From the NCBI GenBank assembly GCA_004554665.1, contig SFKY01000059.1, positions 1-15,982 of the forward strand: DNA of 15,982 bases, given 5' to 3'. The position numbers were made by a program, and so were the translations under genes. A model generated the notes under the pieces. The model searched no databases, had not been told where the DNA came from, and saw only the letters and a program-made list of their open reading frames with translations. Positions 1 to 6,920 of the stretch are shown here, piece by piece; position 1 is the first letter of the stretch; each line of letters opens with the position of its first letter. This DNA comes from Bacteroidales bacterium. GTDB taxonomy: Bacteria > Bacteroidota > Bacteroidia > Bacteroidales > Bacteroidaceae.

Positions 1-890
1 TTAACATCGAAATATGCCTTATTTAGCCTACTTAAATCACTACGACGTAGTCCAGTCCAACACCCTACGATGAATAAGTCTCTCGTTTCTTCTATTGTTG
101 ATTTGGAGTCTATCTCACCCTTTTCAATTAAATTCGGAATATCCAGTCTATAGATTTTCTCTATTTCTTCTTCAGAAAGATAAATTGCATCTACATCACT
201 GCATTTTCCTTTAAGATTCATATAACCATCAGATAAAGGTAATCCTTCCTTTTTTGCTGCATTTAGAAACGGTTTCAGAACGCCGTATGTTGCATAAACC
301 GTATTCTGTTTGTAATTCTTCGTGGCATAACACCATTCTGTGAATAAGGCATCAAACTTTTGGGAGGTAAAGGTGGAGAAATCATTGGGAAGATGAGTAT
401 CGGCAAGAAAGGCTTCCAAACGATGAATCACTGTCCGTTGGTGAATCTTAGTTCTTTCAGCGATGTAACGACCGGTATGAGGGTCTATTCGTTTCTGTTC
501 CACATACTTTTTAAAGAAGTCAATTGGTGTCTGACGAAGGGATTCGACCTCAGCATCTTCCGCCTCTACGAGAGTATCAATAAGGTGTTCAAGTGTTTCT
601 TTCACGGATAATAACGCTGTTGTATCCTCGTTGAATTTCTCGGACTCAAAATATAAGCATAGTAAGTCTTTTAAAGAGTTGATAAACTTGTTGGTTTTCT
701 CACTGACTGAATTGGTCTTTTCAGAAAACCTTGATTTGCTTAAGAGGCATTGTTGCTTCTCTTTATTCCACGCTTTACACTCTATACGGTGGCGAGTGCT
801 TAATTTAACAAGATTCCCGTTCCATCGACAGAATAAGAGAATCAATGATTCTGCCTTATTAGGCTCTTTTAGATTGAATGTTATCTTCAT
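1..890 (-). CDS. Tyrosine recombinase / site-specific integrase (partial, C-terminus beyond left edge)
   Basis: The reading frame is open for 296 codons from ATG at 890 to the window edge, so this is the N-terminal two thirds of an integrase. It starts MKITFNLKEPNKAES, which resembles the arm-type DNA-binding domain that opens many Bacteroidota transposon and prophage integrases. A helical core-binding (SAM-like) region follows at about residues 100-200. The start of the catalytic domain is visible: WTGLRRSDLSRL at residues 278-289, where R282 matches the first catalytic arginine of the family. The second Arg/His box and the Tyr nucleophile would lie off the edge. TGA at 899-897 is in frame just upstream, so ATG 890 is the first possible start. 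The gene is more AT-rich than guaA next door. It begins about 210 nt beyond the guaA stop and points away from it, as expected for an integrase at one end of an integrated element. The family call is firm; the kind of element is unknown. Confidence 0.9.
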   Translation of the reverse strand, partial: MKITFNLKEPNKAESLILLFCRWNGNLVKLSTRHRIECKAWNKEKQQCLLSKSRFSEKTNSVSEKTNKFINSLKDLLCLYFESEKFNEDTTALLSVKETLEHLIDTLVEAEDAEVESLRQTPIDFFKKYVEQKRIDPHTGRYIAERTKIHQRTVIHRLEAFLADTHLPNDFSTFTSQKFDALFTEWCYATKNYKQNTVYATYGVLKPFLNAAKKEGLPLSDGYMNLKGKCSDVDAIYLSEEEIEKIYRLDIPNLIEKGEIDSKSTIEETRDLFIVGCWTGLRRSDLSRLNKAYFDV

Positions 891-907
891 ATAGTCTCAT
901 AATTAAA

Positions 908-938
908 AGGGGACGAGAGGGGACGTTTTTAGGGGACG
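908..938. repeat. Three direct copies of AGGGGACG upstream of the integrase
   Basis: AGGGGACG occurs at 908-915, 918-925 and 931-938 (CGTCCCCT on the integrase strand), with start-to-start spacings of 10 and 13 nt, ending 18 nt upstream of the integrase ATG. Short direct repeats beside an integrase gene are often arm-type recombinase sites or sites for an excisionase or repressor. The repeats are seen directly; the binding role is inferred. Confidence 0.6.
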
Positions 939-959
939 GCCTACTCAAATCCACAGATT

Positions 960-1016
960 ATCAAAAACAAGAAAGCCACCACTTGCGCCCTTTTCTCAGA
1001 GCTCAAATGGTGGCTT
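960..1016 (-). terminator. Hairpin and T-rich tract downstream of guaA
   Basis: AAGCCACCA (973-981) and TGGTGGCTT (1008-1016) form a perfect 9-bp stem with a 26-nt loop. Read on the minus strand, the stem is followed by a T-rich stretch (TCTTGTTTTTGAT, 972-960). This suits termination of the leftward nucleotidyltransferase-guaA transcript. The loop is long for an intrinsic terminator, and an outer 8-bp inverted repeat (AATCCACA 948-955 / TGTGGATT 1033-1040) surrounds it, so an attachment-site role for the integrase is also possible. Confidence 0.55.
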
Positions 1017-1099
1017 AACTATATGATTGTCTTGTGGATTCGTGCTGCCTTCACCTATCTGTCACATCGCTGTGGATAAAGGTGCTTCAGCCACGATTT

Positions 1100-2710
1100 C
1101 TACTCCCACTCGATGGTCGAAGGCGGTTTGGAGGAGATGTCGTAACATACACGGTTCACTCCCTTCACCTTGTTGATGATCTCGTTGCTCACCTTGGCCA
1201 TAAAGTCGTAAGGCAGATGTGCCCAGTCGGCTGTCATGGCATCGGTCGAGGTCACCGCGCGTAGTGCCACGGGATGCTCATAGGTACGCTCGTCGCCCAT
1301 CACACCCACACTGCGCACGGTAGAGAGCAGCACGGTGCCGGCCTGCCATACCTGGTCGTAGAGCGACACCTCTATCTCGCCGTCGGTCATGGCCGCGGGC
1401 ACACCGGCAGCCAGCACCCTACGGGCTTCCTCGCCGGACAGGCGCACCTTGTAGTCGCGCAGGCCACGGATGTAGATGTCGTCGGCATCCTGGAGGATAC
1501 GCACCTTGTCGGGGGTGATGTCGCCCAAGATACGGACGGCAAGACCCGGACCGGGGAATGGATGGCGGGTGATGAGATGCTCCGGCATGCCAAGTTGTCG
1601 ACCCACTCTGCGCACCTCGTCCTTGAACAGCCACTTCAGAGGCTCACAGAGCTGGAGGTGCATCTCCTTGGGAAGACCGCCCACATTGTGATGGCTCTTG
1701 ATGACCTTGCCCGTGATGTTGAGACTCTCGATGCGGTCGGGATAGATGGTACCCTGGGCCAGCCACTTGGCACCCTCTATCTTCCGGGCCTCGGCATTGA
1801 ACACCTCGACAAAGTCACGTCCTATGATCTTACGCTTCTGCTCGGGATCGGTCACGCCGGCCAAATCGGCAAAAAACTTGTCACTGGCATCTACGCCGAT
1901 GACATTGAGGCCAAGGCACTCATAATCGTGCATGACATCGCGGAACTCATTCTTGCGGAGCATGCCGTGATCCACGAAGATACAAGTGAGGTTGGAACCA
2001 ATGGCGCGGTTGAGCAGCACAGCAGCCACCGACGAGTCTACGCCACCCGACAGACCGAGTATGACACGGTCGTCGCCCACCTGCTGTTTGAGTTCTGCCA
2101 CGGTGGTATCGACAAACGAGGCGGCACTCCAGCCCTGCTTGGAACCGCAGATATCTACCACAAAGTTGCGCAGCAGCTGTGTGCCCTGCACGGTGTGGAA
2201 CACCTCGGGATGGAACTGTACCGCCCACAGCGGATGCGTGGTGCTGGCATAGGCTGCATACTGCACATCGGCCGTAGAGGCTATAACACGACAATCGGCC
2301 GGAATGGCGGTAATAGTGTCGCCATGACTCATCCACACCTGCGAGTGAGGCTCGAAGCCACGGAAGAGCGGGTTCTCCGCGTCTACAGTCTGCAGATGGG
2401 CACGGCCATACTCGCGCGAGTCGGCCTTCTCCACCTTGCCGCCCAGCGTGTGCGCCATAAACTGGGCACCGTAGCAGATGCCGAGCACGGGCAGACGGCC
2501 TACAAACTGGTCCAAGTCTACCTTGAACGCCTCGGGGTCGTGCACCGAATAGGGCGAACCGCTCAGGATGACACCTATGACAGAGGGGTCGTCCTTGGGG
2601 AACTTGTTGTACGGCAAAATCTCGCAGAAGGTGTCGAGTTCGCGTACCCTACGGCCTATCAGCTGTGTGGTCTGCGAACCAAAATCGAGTATTATAATCT
2701 TCTGTTGCAT
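1100..2710 (-). CDS. guaA: GMP synthase (glutamine-hydrolysing)
   Basis: Converts XMP to GMP using ATP and glutamine-derived ammonia, the last step of guanine nucleotide synthesis in the cytoplasm. The 536 residues are close to the E. coli enzyme (525). The N-terminal class I glutamine amidotransferase domain has the nucleophile Cys79 in GICYGAQF and the His167/Glu169 pair in AVQFHPEV. The ATP-pyrophosphatase domain opens with the PP-loop SGGVDSS at 221-227 and is followed by the GMPS dimerisation domain, ending with the family-typical PPSTIEWE. Start ATG 2710 gives the canonical beginning MQQKIIILDFGSQ. It lies 19 nt downstream of the nucleotidyltransferase gene on the same strand, so the two are probably co-transcribed. 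The 3' end of guaA is a known integration site for genomic islands in other bacteria, and an integrase gene lies just beyond it here. Confidence 0.98.
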   Translation of the reverse strand: MQQKIIILDFGSQTTQLIGRRVRELDTFCEILPYNKFPKDDPSVIGVILSGSPYSVHDPEAFKVDLDQFVGRLPVLGICYGAQFMAHTLGGKVEKADSREYGRAHLQTVDAENPLFRGFEPHSQVWMSHGDTITAIPADCRVIASTADVQYAAYASTTHPLWAVQFHPEVFHTVQGTQLLRNFVVDICGSKQGWSAASFVDTTVAELKQQVGDDRVILGLSGGVDSSVAAVLLNRAIGSNLTCIFVDHGMLRKNEFRDVMHDYECLGLNVIGVDASDKFFADLAGVTDPEQKRKIIGRDFVEVFNAEARKIEGAKWLAQGTIYPDRIESLNITGKVIKSHHNVGGLPKEMHLQLCEPLKWLFKDEVRRVGRQLGMPEHLITRHPFPGPGLAVRILGDITPDKVRILQDADDIYIRGLRDYKVRLSGEEARRVLAAGVPAAMTDGEIEVSLYDQVWQAGTVLLSTVRSVGVMGDERTYEHPVALRAVTSTDAMTADWAHLPYDFMAKVSNEIINKVKGVNRVCYDISSKPPSTIEWE

Positions 2711-2729
2711 TGGGTATAGGGTTTTGATA

Positions 2730-3464
2730 TTATTGAATGGTTTTCAGAAAGTCGTTGGCCTCGGCCAGCGTGTCTGCCTTGCCCACATCCATGAGGCGCA
2801 GGCCTGGCTGCACATAGCCACGGATAGACCGGGCTGCACAATGACGGAGATAGAAGTCGATGATGCCGAAACGATCGGGCATGTCGGCCAACAGGGGAAA
2901 CAGCGATGGCGAAAACAGATGGATGCCCGAGAAGGCGTAGCGCCGGCATGCGGCCGGGTCGAGCGCCGGATAGGGGCTCCGCACCTCGCCTGTGCCGAGA
3001 TGGGTCCAACCGCAGAGCCGCTCCTCATCGTCGAAGAGCAGATAGCGCTGTGTCTGCCGTGGACTCACCAGCAGCATGGCATCGGACGCTTGCCCCGACT
3101 GGTAAAAGCGGGCAAGGTCTATATCGCTCAGGATATCGACATTGTGGATAAGGATGGGCGCTGAAGTATCGAAGAACGGCATGGCATGCCTGATGCCGCC
3201 GCCCGTGTCGAGCAGGGCGGCACGCTCATCGCTGATGCGGATGTCGAGGCCAAAGTGGTCTTGGGCATCGAGATACGCCTCTATCTGGTCGGCAAAGTGG
3301 TGGACATTGACCACGATGCGCGAGAAACCGGCCTCGCGCAACCGCAAGATGACATGCGCTATCAGTGGCTTATCTCCCACCCTTACCAGTGCCTTGGGCA
3401 TGGTATCGGTGAGCGGCTTGAGACGGGTGCCCAAGCCTGCCGCGAAGATCATAGCTTGCTTCAT
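2730..3464 (-). CDS. Sugar-1-phosphate nucleotidyltransferase, MurU-like
   Basis: A 244-residue NTP transferase of the RmlA/GlmU fold. It shows the nucleotide-binding signature GLGTRLKPLT (10-19) with Lys24 in MPKAL, the LLDTGGGIRHA segment (84-94), and a metal-site region NVDILSDIDL (108-117). Length, the DTGGGI segment and absence of an acyltransferase domain match MurU (N-acetylmuramate 1-phosphate uridylyltransferase in peptidoglycan recycling) and its relatives such as HddC-type guanylyltransferases; the substrate cannot be settled from sequence. The sugar kinase partner AmgK, often adjacent to MurU, is not in the window. Start ATG 3464 has a promoter ending only 5 nt upstream. It is first gene of a unit with guaA. 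Confidence 0.85.
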   Translation of the reverse strand: MKQAMIFAAGLGTRLKPLTDTMPKALVRVGDKPLIAHVILRLREAGFSRIVVNVHHFADQIEAYLDAQDHFGLDIRISDERAALLDTGGGIRHAMPFFDTSAPILIHNVDILSDIDLARFYQSGQASDAMLLVSPRQTQRYLLFDDEERLCGWTHLGTGEVRSPYPALDPAACRRYAFSGIHLFSPSLFPLLADMPDRFGIIDFYLRHCAARSIRGYVQPGLRLMDVGKADTLAEANDFLKTIQ

Positions 3465-3469
3465 GGATG

Positions 3470-3500
3470 CAAAGTTACTGCAAATCGGGGGGAGAACAAA
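3470..3500 (-). promoter_or_regulatory. Bacteroidota-type promoter of the nucleotidyltransferase-guaA operon
   Basis: On the minus strand TTTG (3500-3497), 19 nt, then TAACTTTG (3477-3470) match the TTTG / TAnnTTTG consensus of the Bacteroidota primary sigma factor. The last G lies 5 nt before ATG 3464, so transcription would begin at or within a base or two of the start codon, implying a leaderless or nearly leaderless mRNA. Confidence 0.75.
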
Positions 3501-3793
3501 ATAAAATCATCTGTTTTTTCATCCTCCGGGGCAGGAAAATCATAGAAATCAAGAGCACCCGTTTCCCACTCTCACACTTGCGGAAGCCCAAGACCTGTTC
3601 ATCACAAGCCTACCAGCAGCGATCCAGTCCTGGTCAAGGCCTCTACCCATCATGACATTCCCCATAGCCAAACGTGGCCTTTGGCGCGCCAAAGGTGGCA
3701 TTTAGGCCTCGTAAACGCCACCTTTACGAAGCGCAGATGCGATGGATGTATTTTCACGGCCATCAACAAAATCGAAAAAAATATGATTTTCGT
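3501..3793. other. Gene-free stretch between divergent genes
   Basis: No convincing coding frame is present. 3501-3670 shows nothing recognisable. The right part holds the inverted repeats at 3678-3729 and a weak CGAAAA/TTTTCG hairpin just before and across the thioesterase promoter. Confidence 0.6.
3678..3729. repeat. Nested and competing inverted repeats
   Basis: CCTTTGGCGCGCCAAAGG (3678-3695) is a perfect 18-bp palindrome. Its right arm AAAGGTGGC (3691-3699) is also perfectly complementary to GCCACCTTT (3717-3725). A third hairpin, TCGTAAA (3709-3715) with TTTACGA (3723-3729), competes with the second. The block lies upstream of the thioesterase promoter. It could be an operator, a dispersed REP-like repeat or a recombination scar; the sequence alone does not decide. 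Confidence 0.7.
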
Positions 3794-3825
3794 TTTGCAT
3801 TTCACCCAACTTTGTATTAAATTTG
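3794..3825 (+). promoter_or_regulatory. Promoter of the acyl-ACP thioesterase gene
   Basis: TTTG (3794-3797), 20 nt, TAAATTTG (3818-3825) fully match the Bacteroidota consensus. The expected transcription start is near 3830, leaving a leader of about 35 nt before ATG 3867. This promoter rules out the longer frame beginning at 3681, which would start upstream of it. Confidence 0.8.
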
Positions 3826-3866
3826 CACCTATCCCGACAGCCCCAACGGCTGCCGGAAACAATAAT

Positions 3867-4625
3867 ATGACAGAAAAGACAGGTAAATATCCATTTCTCG
3901 CAGAACCTTTCCACTGTGACTTCTCCAACCGCCTCTTCATGGGGCATTTGGGCAACCATCTACTCAATGCGGCTGATTTCCATGCCAACGACCGCGGCTT
4001 CGGCATGAACTATCTTATGCCCCTACACCGCACGTGGGTGCTCTCCAGACTGGTCATAGAGATGGAGGAGATGCCGAAAGCCTACGACCGCTTCTATGTG
4101 GAGACATGGGTGGAGAGCGCCATGCGGCTCTTTACCAGCCGCAACTTTGCCGTAACGGGCGAAGACGGTCAAGTGTATGGCTATGGCCGCAGCGTGTGGG
4201 CCATGATAGACATGCAGACCCGGCAGCCTGTGGACATATTGGCCATGCGCGACGGACAGATTCTCGACTACGTGGAGACAGAAAAGCCCTGCCCCATCGC
4301 CAAACCGGCGAGGGTGAAGATGGGCGACGGCGCGACATTGGTGAGGACAGTGCAGACCAACTACAGCGATGTGGATGTAAACGGCCATATCAACAGCGTG
4401 AAATATATCGAGCACATGCTTGACCTGTTTCCTATCAGTTGGTATCAGACCCATCGGGTGAGAAGATTTGAGGTGGCCTACGTGGCCGAGGCGCACGGAG
4501 GCGACCTGCTCGACTGCTATCGTGAGCAGGTAGGTGAAGGCGAATACTGCATCCGAATCATTAAAAAAGTTCAAGAGACGGGCGAAAATACGGAAGTTGT
4601 ACGCGGAAAAGTTATTTTTGTATAA
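3867..4625 (+). CDS. Acyl-ACP thioesterase (FatA/FatB family)
   Basis: Hydrolyses acyl-ACP to free fatty acid in the cytoplasm, helping to set fatty-acid chain length and release. The 252 residues correspond to the double hot-dog fold of bacterial FAT-family enzymes. The N-terminal hot dog contains GFGMNYLMPLHRTWVLSR (44-61). The C-terminal one carries DVNGHINSVKYIEHML (170-185), the counterpart of the plant NxHVNNxKYI active-site motif, with D170, N172 and H174 as likely catalytic residues. The frame is open back to 3681, but ATG 3867 is chosen because the promoter lies at 3794-3825 and the preceding residues are not family-like. It is a single-gene unit, convergent with the helicase gene. 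Confidence 0.9.
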   Translation: MTEKTGKYPFLAEPFHCDFSNRLFMGHLGNHLLNAADFHANDRGFGMNYLMPLHRTWVLSRLVIEMEEMPKAYDRFYVETWVESAMRLFTSRNFAVTGEDGQVYGYGRSVWAMIDMQTRQPVDILAMRDGQILDYVETEKPCPIAKPARVKMGDGATLVRTVQTNYSDVDVNGHINSVKYIEHMLDLFPISWYQTHRVRRFEVAYVAEAHGGDLLDCYREQVGEGEYCIRIIKKVQETGENTEVVRGKVIFV

Positions 4626-4641
4626 TTATTTTCCGAAAAAC

Positions 4642-4672
4642 TTGCATTATTCAATTTTATTATTTACCTTTG
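4642..4672 (+). promoter_or_regulatory. Orphan Bacteroidota-type promoter in a convergent intergenic region
   Basis: TTG (4642-4644), 20 nt, TACCTTTG (4665-4672) is a good consensus match, yet no gene follows on the plus strand before the convergent helicase gene. The only frame right behind it is five codons (ATG CAG AAA TCA CTT TGA from 4674). A CTTCTTCTTTTTT tract near 4745-4757 could end a short transcript of about 80 nt, although no strong stem precedes it. It may drive a small RNA or antisense transcript, or be a leftover. Confidence 0.45.
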
Positions 4673-4885
4673 CATGCAGAAATCACTTTGAAAATATAAC
4701 TTTTGTACATAGTGTTTTATTGTAAGGGAGGGGGCTCGTGAGGGTCTTCTTCTTTTTTATACCCCTACGTACCGTTTCCCCACGCCGTGGCACTCCAGCC
4801 AAGTACGCAAAAAACCTATAGAATAAGTTTGCAGTATCGGAAACCATGTTGCCCTCACCCATAAAACGGTCTGTGAGCCTGCCCC

Positions 4886-6787
4886 TCACTCGCTCAAGAA
4901 TATCTCCCCATCCTCCATCCACACGATTTCTTCATCCACCATTGTACGGAGCGCCGCATCGAGCAGCCGCTTGGGCAGGTTGAGGGCAAGCAGGTCTGTA
5001 ATGGGATGCCTGCCACCGTCGTCCAGCAACGCCCGGATGCGGGAGATGGGCATTTGCAGCTCGCCCTCGCTGTACGACTGCTTGGACTGTGCGATACACA
5101 CATCGCAGCAGCGGCAATCGTCTGAACGGGTCTCGCCAAAATAGTCGAGCAACTGCCGGCTACGGCATACCTCATGGTTTTCGGCATAAGCCAACAGGGC
5201 ATGGATGCGCATGGCAAACTGCTCCCTGCGCTCCTCGTACACCGACGGGGCGAGCACCACACGCTCCACGTCTTCCCTATCCTGCAGGTAGGTGATATAA
5301 GGAGTCTTGCGCTGGGGGATAAAATGGACGATGCGGCGCTGCGAGAGGCTCTTGAGCACATAGTAGAGCTGATGGGGCGTGAGTCCACTCTGCTGGGCGA
5401 TGAGCGACTCGTCGATATACACGTAATCGGTGAACAAGCCGCCGTAGTTGCGCAACAGGGCCGTGATGGCCGCCTCTTCCTCGGGCGAGGTCTGCTCCAG
5501 ACGGTAGAGCTCGTTGCGCCCCAACAGGAACATAAGGCGCGCACTGGCATCGGGGTCGGTCTCATAGACCAGATAACCGGCACGCTGCAAGATCTTGAGC
5601 GAGGCATCCACCTGTATGGGGAAATAATGATAGGTGTGGCAAAACTTGTCTATCTCGAAACTGAAGGTATGGCCGCCTCCGCTCCCTACACCTATCTGAT
5701 AGTAATAAGCCAGATGCTCGTAGACATCCCTGATATAATCCTTGTCCGGGAAGTTGTCGATGATGCGCTTGTCGAGCTTGCGGCGGTCGCTCTGGTCGTA
5801 GAGCAGCACGGCATAGGCCTTGAGGCCATCTCGCCCGGCACGTCCCGCTTCCTGGAAATAGGCTTCGATAGAGTCGGGGCAATCGTAGTGTATCACCACC
5901 CTCACATCGGGCTTGTCGATACCCATGCCAAAGGCATTGGTGGCCACGATGACCCGCTGTTCGCCCTGCTGCCATGCCTGCTGATGCTGGTCCTTGATGG
6001 CGATATCGAGCCCTGCATGAAAGTGGGTGGCACCTATTCCCTGCCCGCAGAGCATGGCGGCAATCTCCTTGGTGCGCTTGCGGCTCCTCACATAGACAAT
6101 GGCCGACCCTGCCACCGCCCGCAGGATATGGACCATCTCCTCGTTCTTGTCGGGAGCCTCCCTGACGATGTACGCCAGATTCTTACGCTCGAAACTCATG
6201 CGGTAGACATTAGGCTCCGCAAAGCCTAACCGCTGCTGTATGTCGTCCACCACCTGTGGTGTGGCCGTGGCCGTGAGTGCCAGCACGGGCACGCCGGGCT
6301 TGAGCTTGCGGATATCGGCAATGCGCAGGTAATGGGGGCGGAAGTCATAGCCCCACTGGCTGATGCAGTGAGCCTCGTCTACGGTGATGAAACTCACCCG
6401 CATGTGCTTGAGCTTGGCTTGGAAAAGGTCTGAAGCCAAGCGCTCAGGCGACACATAGAGCAGTTTGCAACCCCCGAAAATACAGTTTTCGAGCACCACG
6501 ACAATCTCCTGTCTTGACATACCGGCATGGATGGCCGCCGCACTGATGCCCCGCTCCCTGAGGTGCATCACCTGATCTTTCATCAGGGCGATGAGGGGAG
6601 TGATGACCACACACACGCCGTCCATGGCCATCGCCGGCACCTGGAAGGTGAGCGATTTGCCGCCTCCGGTGGGCATCAGGCCGAGCGTATCGCGCCCTGC
6701 CCCGATGCTGTCGATGATCTGCCGCTGGATGCCTCTGAAAGAAGGATAGCCCCAGTAGGTGTGCAGGATGTCCTCGTAGATGTCCAT
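4886..6787 (-). CDS. recQ: RecQ-family ATP-dependent DNA helicase (no HRDC domain)
   Basis: A 3'-5' DNA helicase acting in recombination and replication-fork repair. Its 633 residues show the full superfamily 2 set: Walker A MPTGGGKS (38-45), motif Ia TPLIALMKDQV, DEAH (137-140) with the RecQ aromatic loop CISQWGYDFRP, motif III LTATAT (171-176), motif V ATNAFGMGIDKPDVR and motif VI QEAGRAGRDG (312-321). The RQC zinc-binding region has Cys541, Cys558, Cys561 and Cys564 (the last three in DDCRCCDVC). After it comes a short C-terminal helical segment; no HRDC domain is recognisable. Bacteroidota often have more than one RecQ, and this resembles the shorter form, so the symbol describes the family rather than orthology to E. 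coli recQ. Start ATG 6787 gives a standard N-terminus reaching the Q-motif (SFRGIQRQ). It is transcribed alone, convergent with the thioesterase gene. Confidence 0.93.
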   Translation of the reverse strand: MDIYEDILHTYWGYPSFRGIQRQIIDSIGAGRDTLGLMPTGGGKSLTFQVPAMAMDGVCVVITPLIALMKDQVMHLRERGISAAAIHAGMSRQEIVVVLENCIFGGCKLLYVSPERLASDLFQAKLKHMRVSFITVDEAHCISQWGYDFRPHYLRIADIRKLKPGVPVLALTATATPQVVDDIQQRLGFAEPNVYRMSFERKNLAYIVREAPDKNEEMVHILRAVAGSAIVYVRSRKRTKEIAAMLCGQGIGATHFHAGLDIAIKDQHQQAWQQGEQRVIVATNAFGMGIDKPDVRVVIHYDCPDSIEAYFQEAGRAGRDGLKAYAVLLYDQSDRRKLDKRIIDNFPDKDYIRDVYEHLAYYYQIGVGSGGGHTFSFEIDKFCHTYHYFPIQVDASLKILQRAGYLVYETDPDASARLMFLLGRNELYRLEQTSPEEEAAITALLRNYGGLFTDYVYIDESLIAQQSGLTPHQLYYVLKSLSQRRIVHFIPQRKTPYITYLQDREDVERVVLAPSVYEERREQFAMRIHALLAYAENHEVCRSRQLLDYFGETRSDDCRCCDVCIAQSKQSYSEGELQMPISRIRALLDDGGRHPITDLLALNLPKRLLDAALRTMVDEEIVWMEDGEIFLSE

Positions 6788-6815
6788 AATGGGGAACAGT
6801 GGGATTTGTCGCGTA

Positions 6816-6823
6816 CAAAATTA
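6816..6823 (-). promoter_or_regulatory. -7 element of the recQ promoter
   Basis: TAATTTTG on the minus strand (6823-6816) matches TAnnTTTG and lies 28 nt before the recQ ATG. No convincing TTTG -33 element sits 19-21 nt upstream, so this is a partial match. Confidence 0.5.
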
Positions 6824-6881
6824 CGAATAATTTGCGATTTGCCCACCACCTGCCGCCTATATTTTTACGTGGGTCACCATG

Positions 6882-6915
6882 AAAAAAGGCTGAGCCTTGC
6901 CTCGGCCCAGCCCTT
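6882..6915 (-). terminator. Intrinsic terminator of the beta-barrel gene
   Basis: A GC-rich hairpin, AAGGGCTGGGCC pairing with GGCTCAGCCTT with one bulge and one mismatch (about 6886-6915), is followed on the minus strand by six T (6887-6882). It begins about 6 nt beyond the stop codon of the beta-barrel gene and should insulate recQ from it. Confidence 0.8.
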
Positions 6916-6920
6916 ATCTA

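Noticed and set aside
360..894. Two small plus-strand frames opposite the integrase
   Set aside because: They run antisense to a continuous minus-strand integrase frame with arm-binding and catalytic motifs, and have no features of their own.
1274..2719. A 481-codon frame antisense to guaA
   Set aside because: GuaA on the other strand has every catalytic motif; the antisense product is compositionally odd and resembles no family.
3681..3866. A longer N-terminus for the acyl-ACP thioesterase
   Set aside because: The extension would start upstream of a consensus promoter, inside a palindrome, and is not family-like; ATG 3867 gives the normal length.
4683..4922. A 79-codon minus-strand frame after recQ
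   Set aside because: It overlaps the recQ end in another frame, shows no promoter or domain, and looks like chance.
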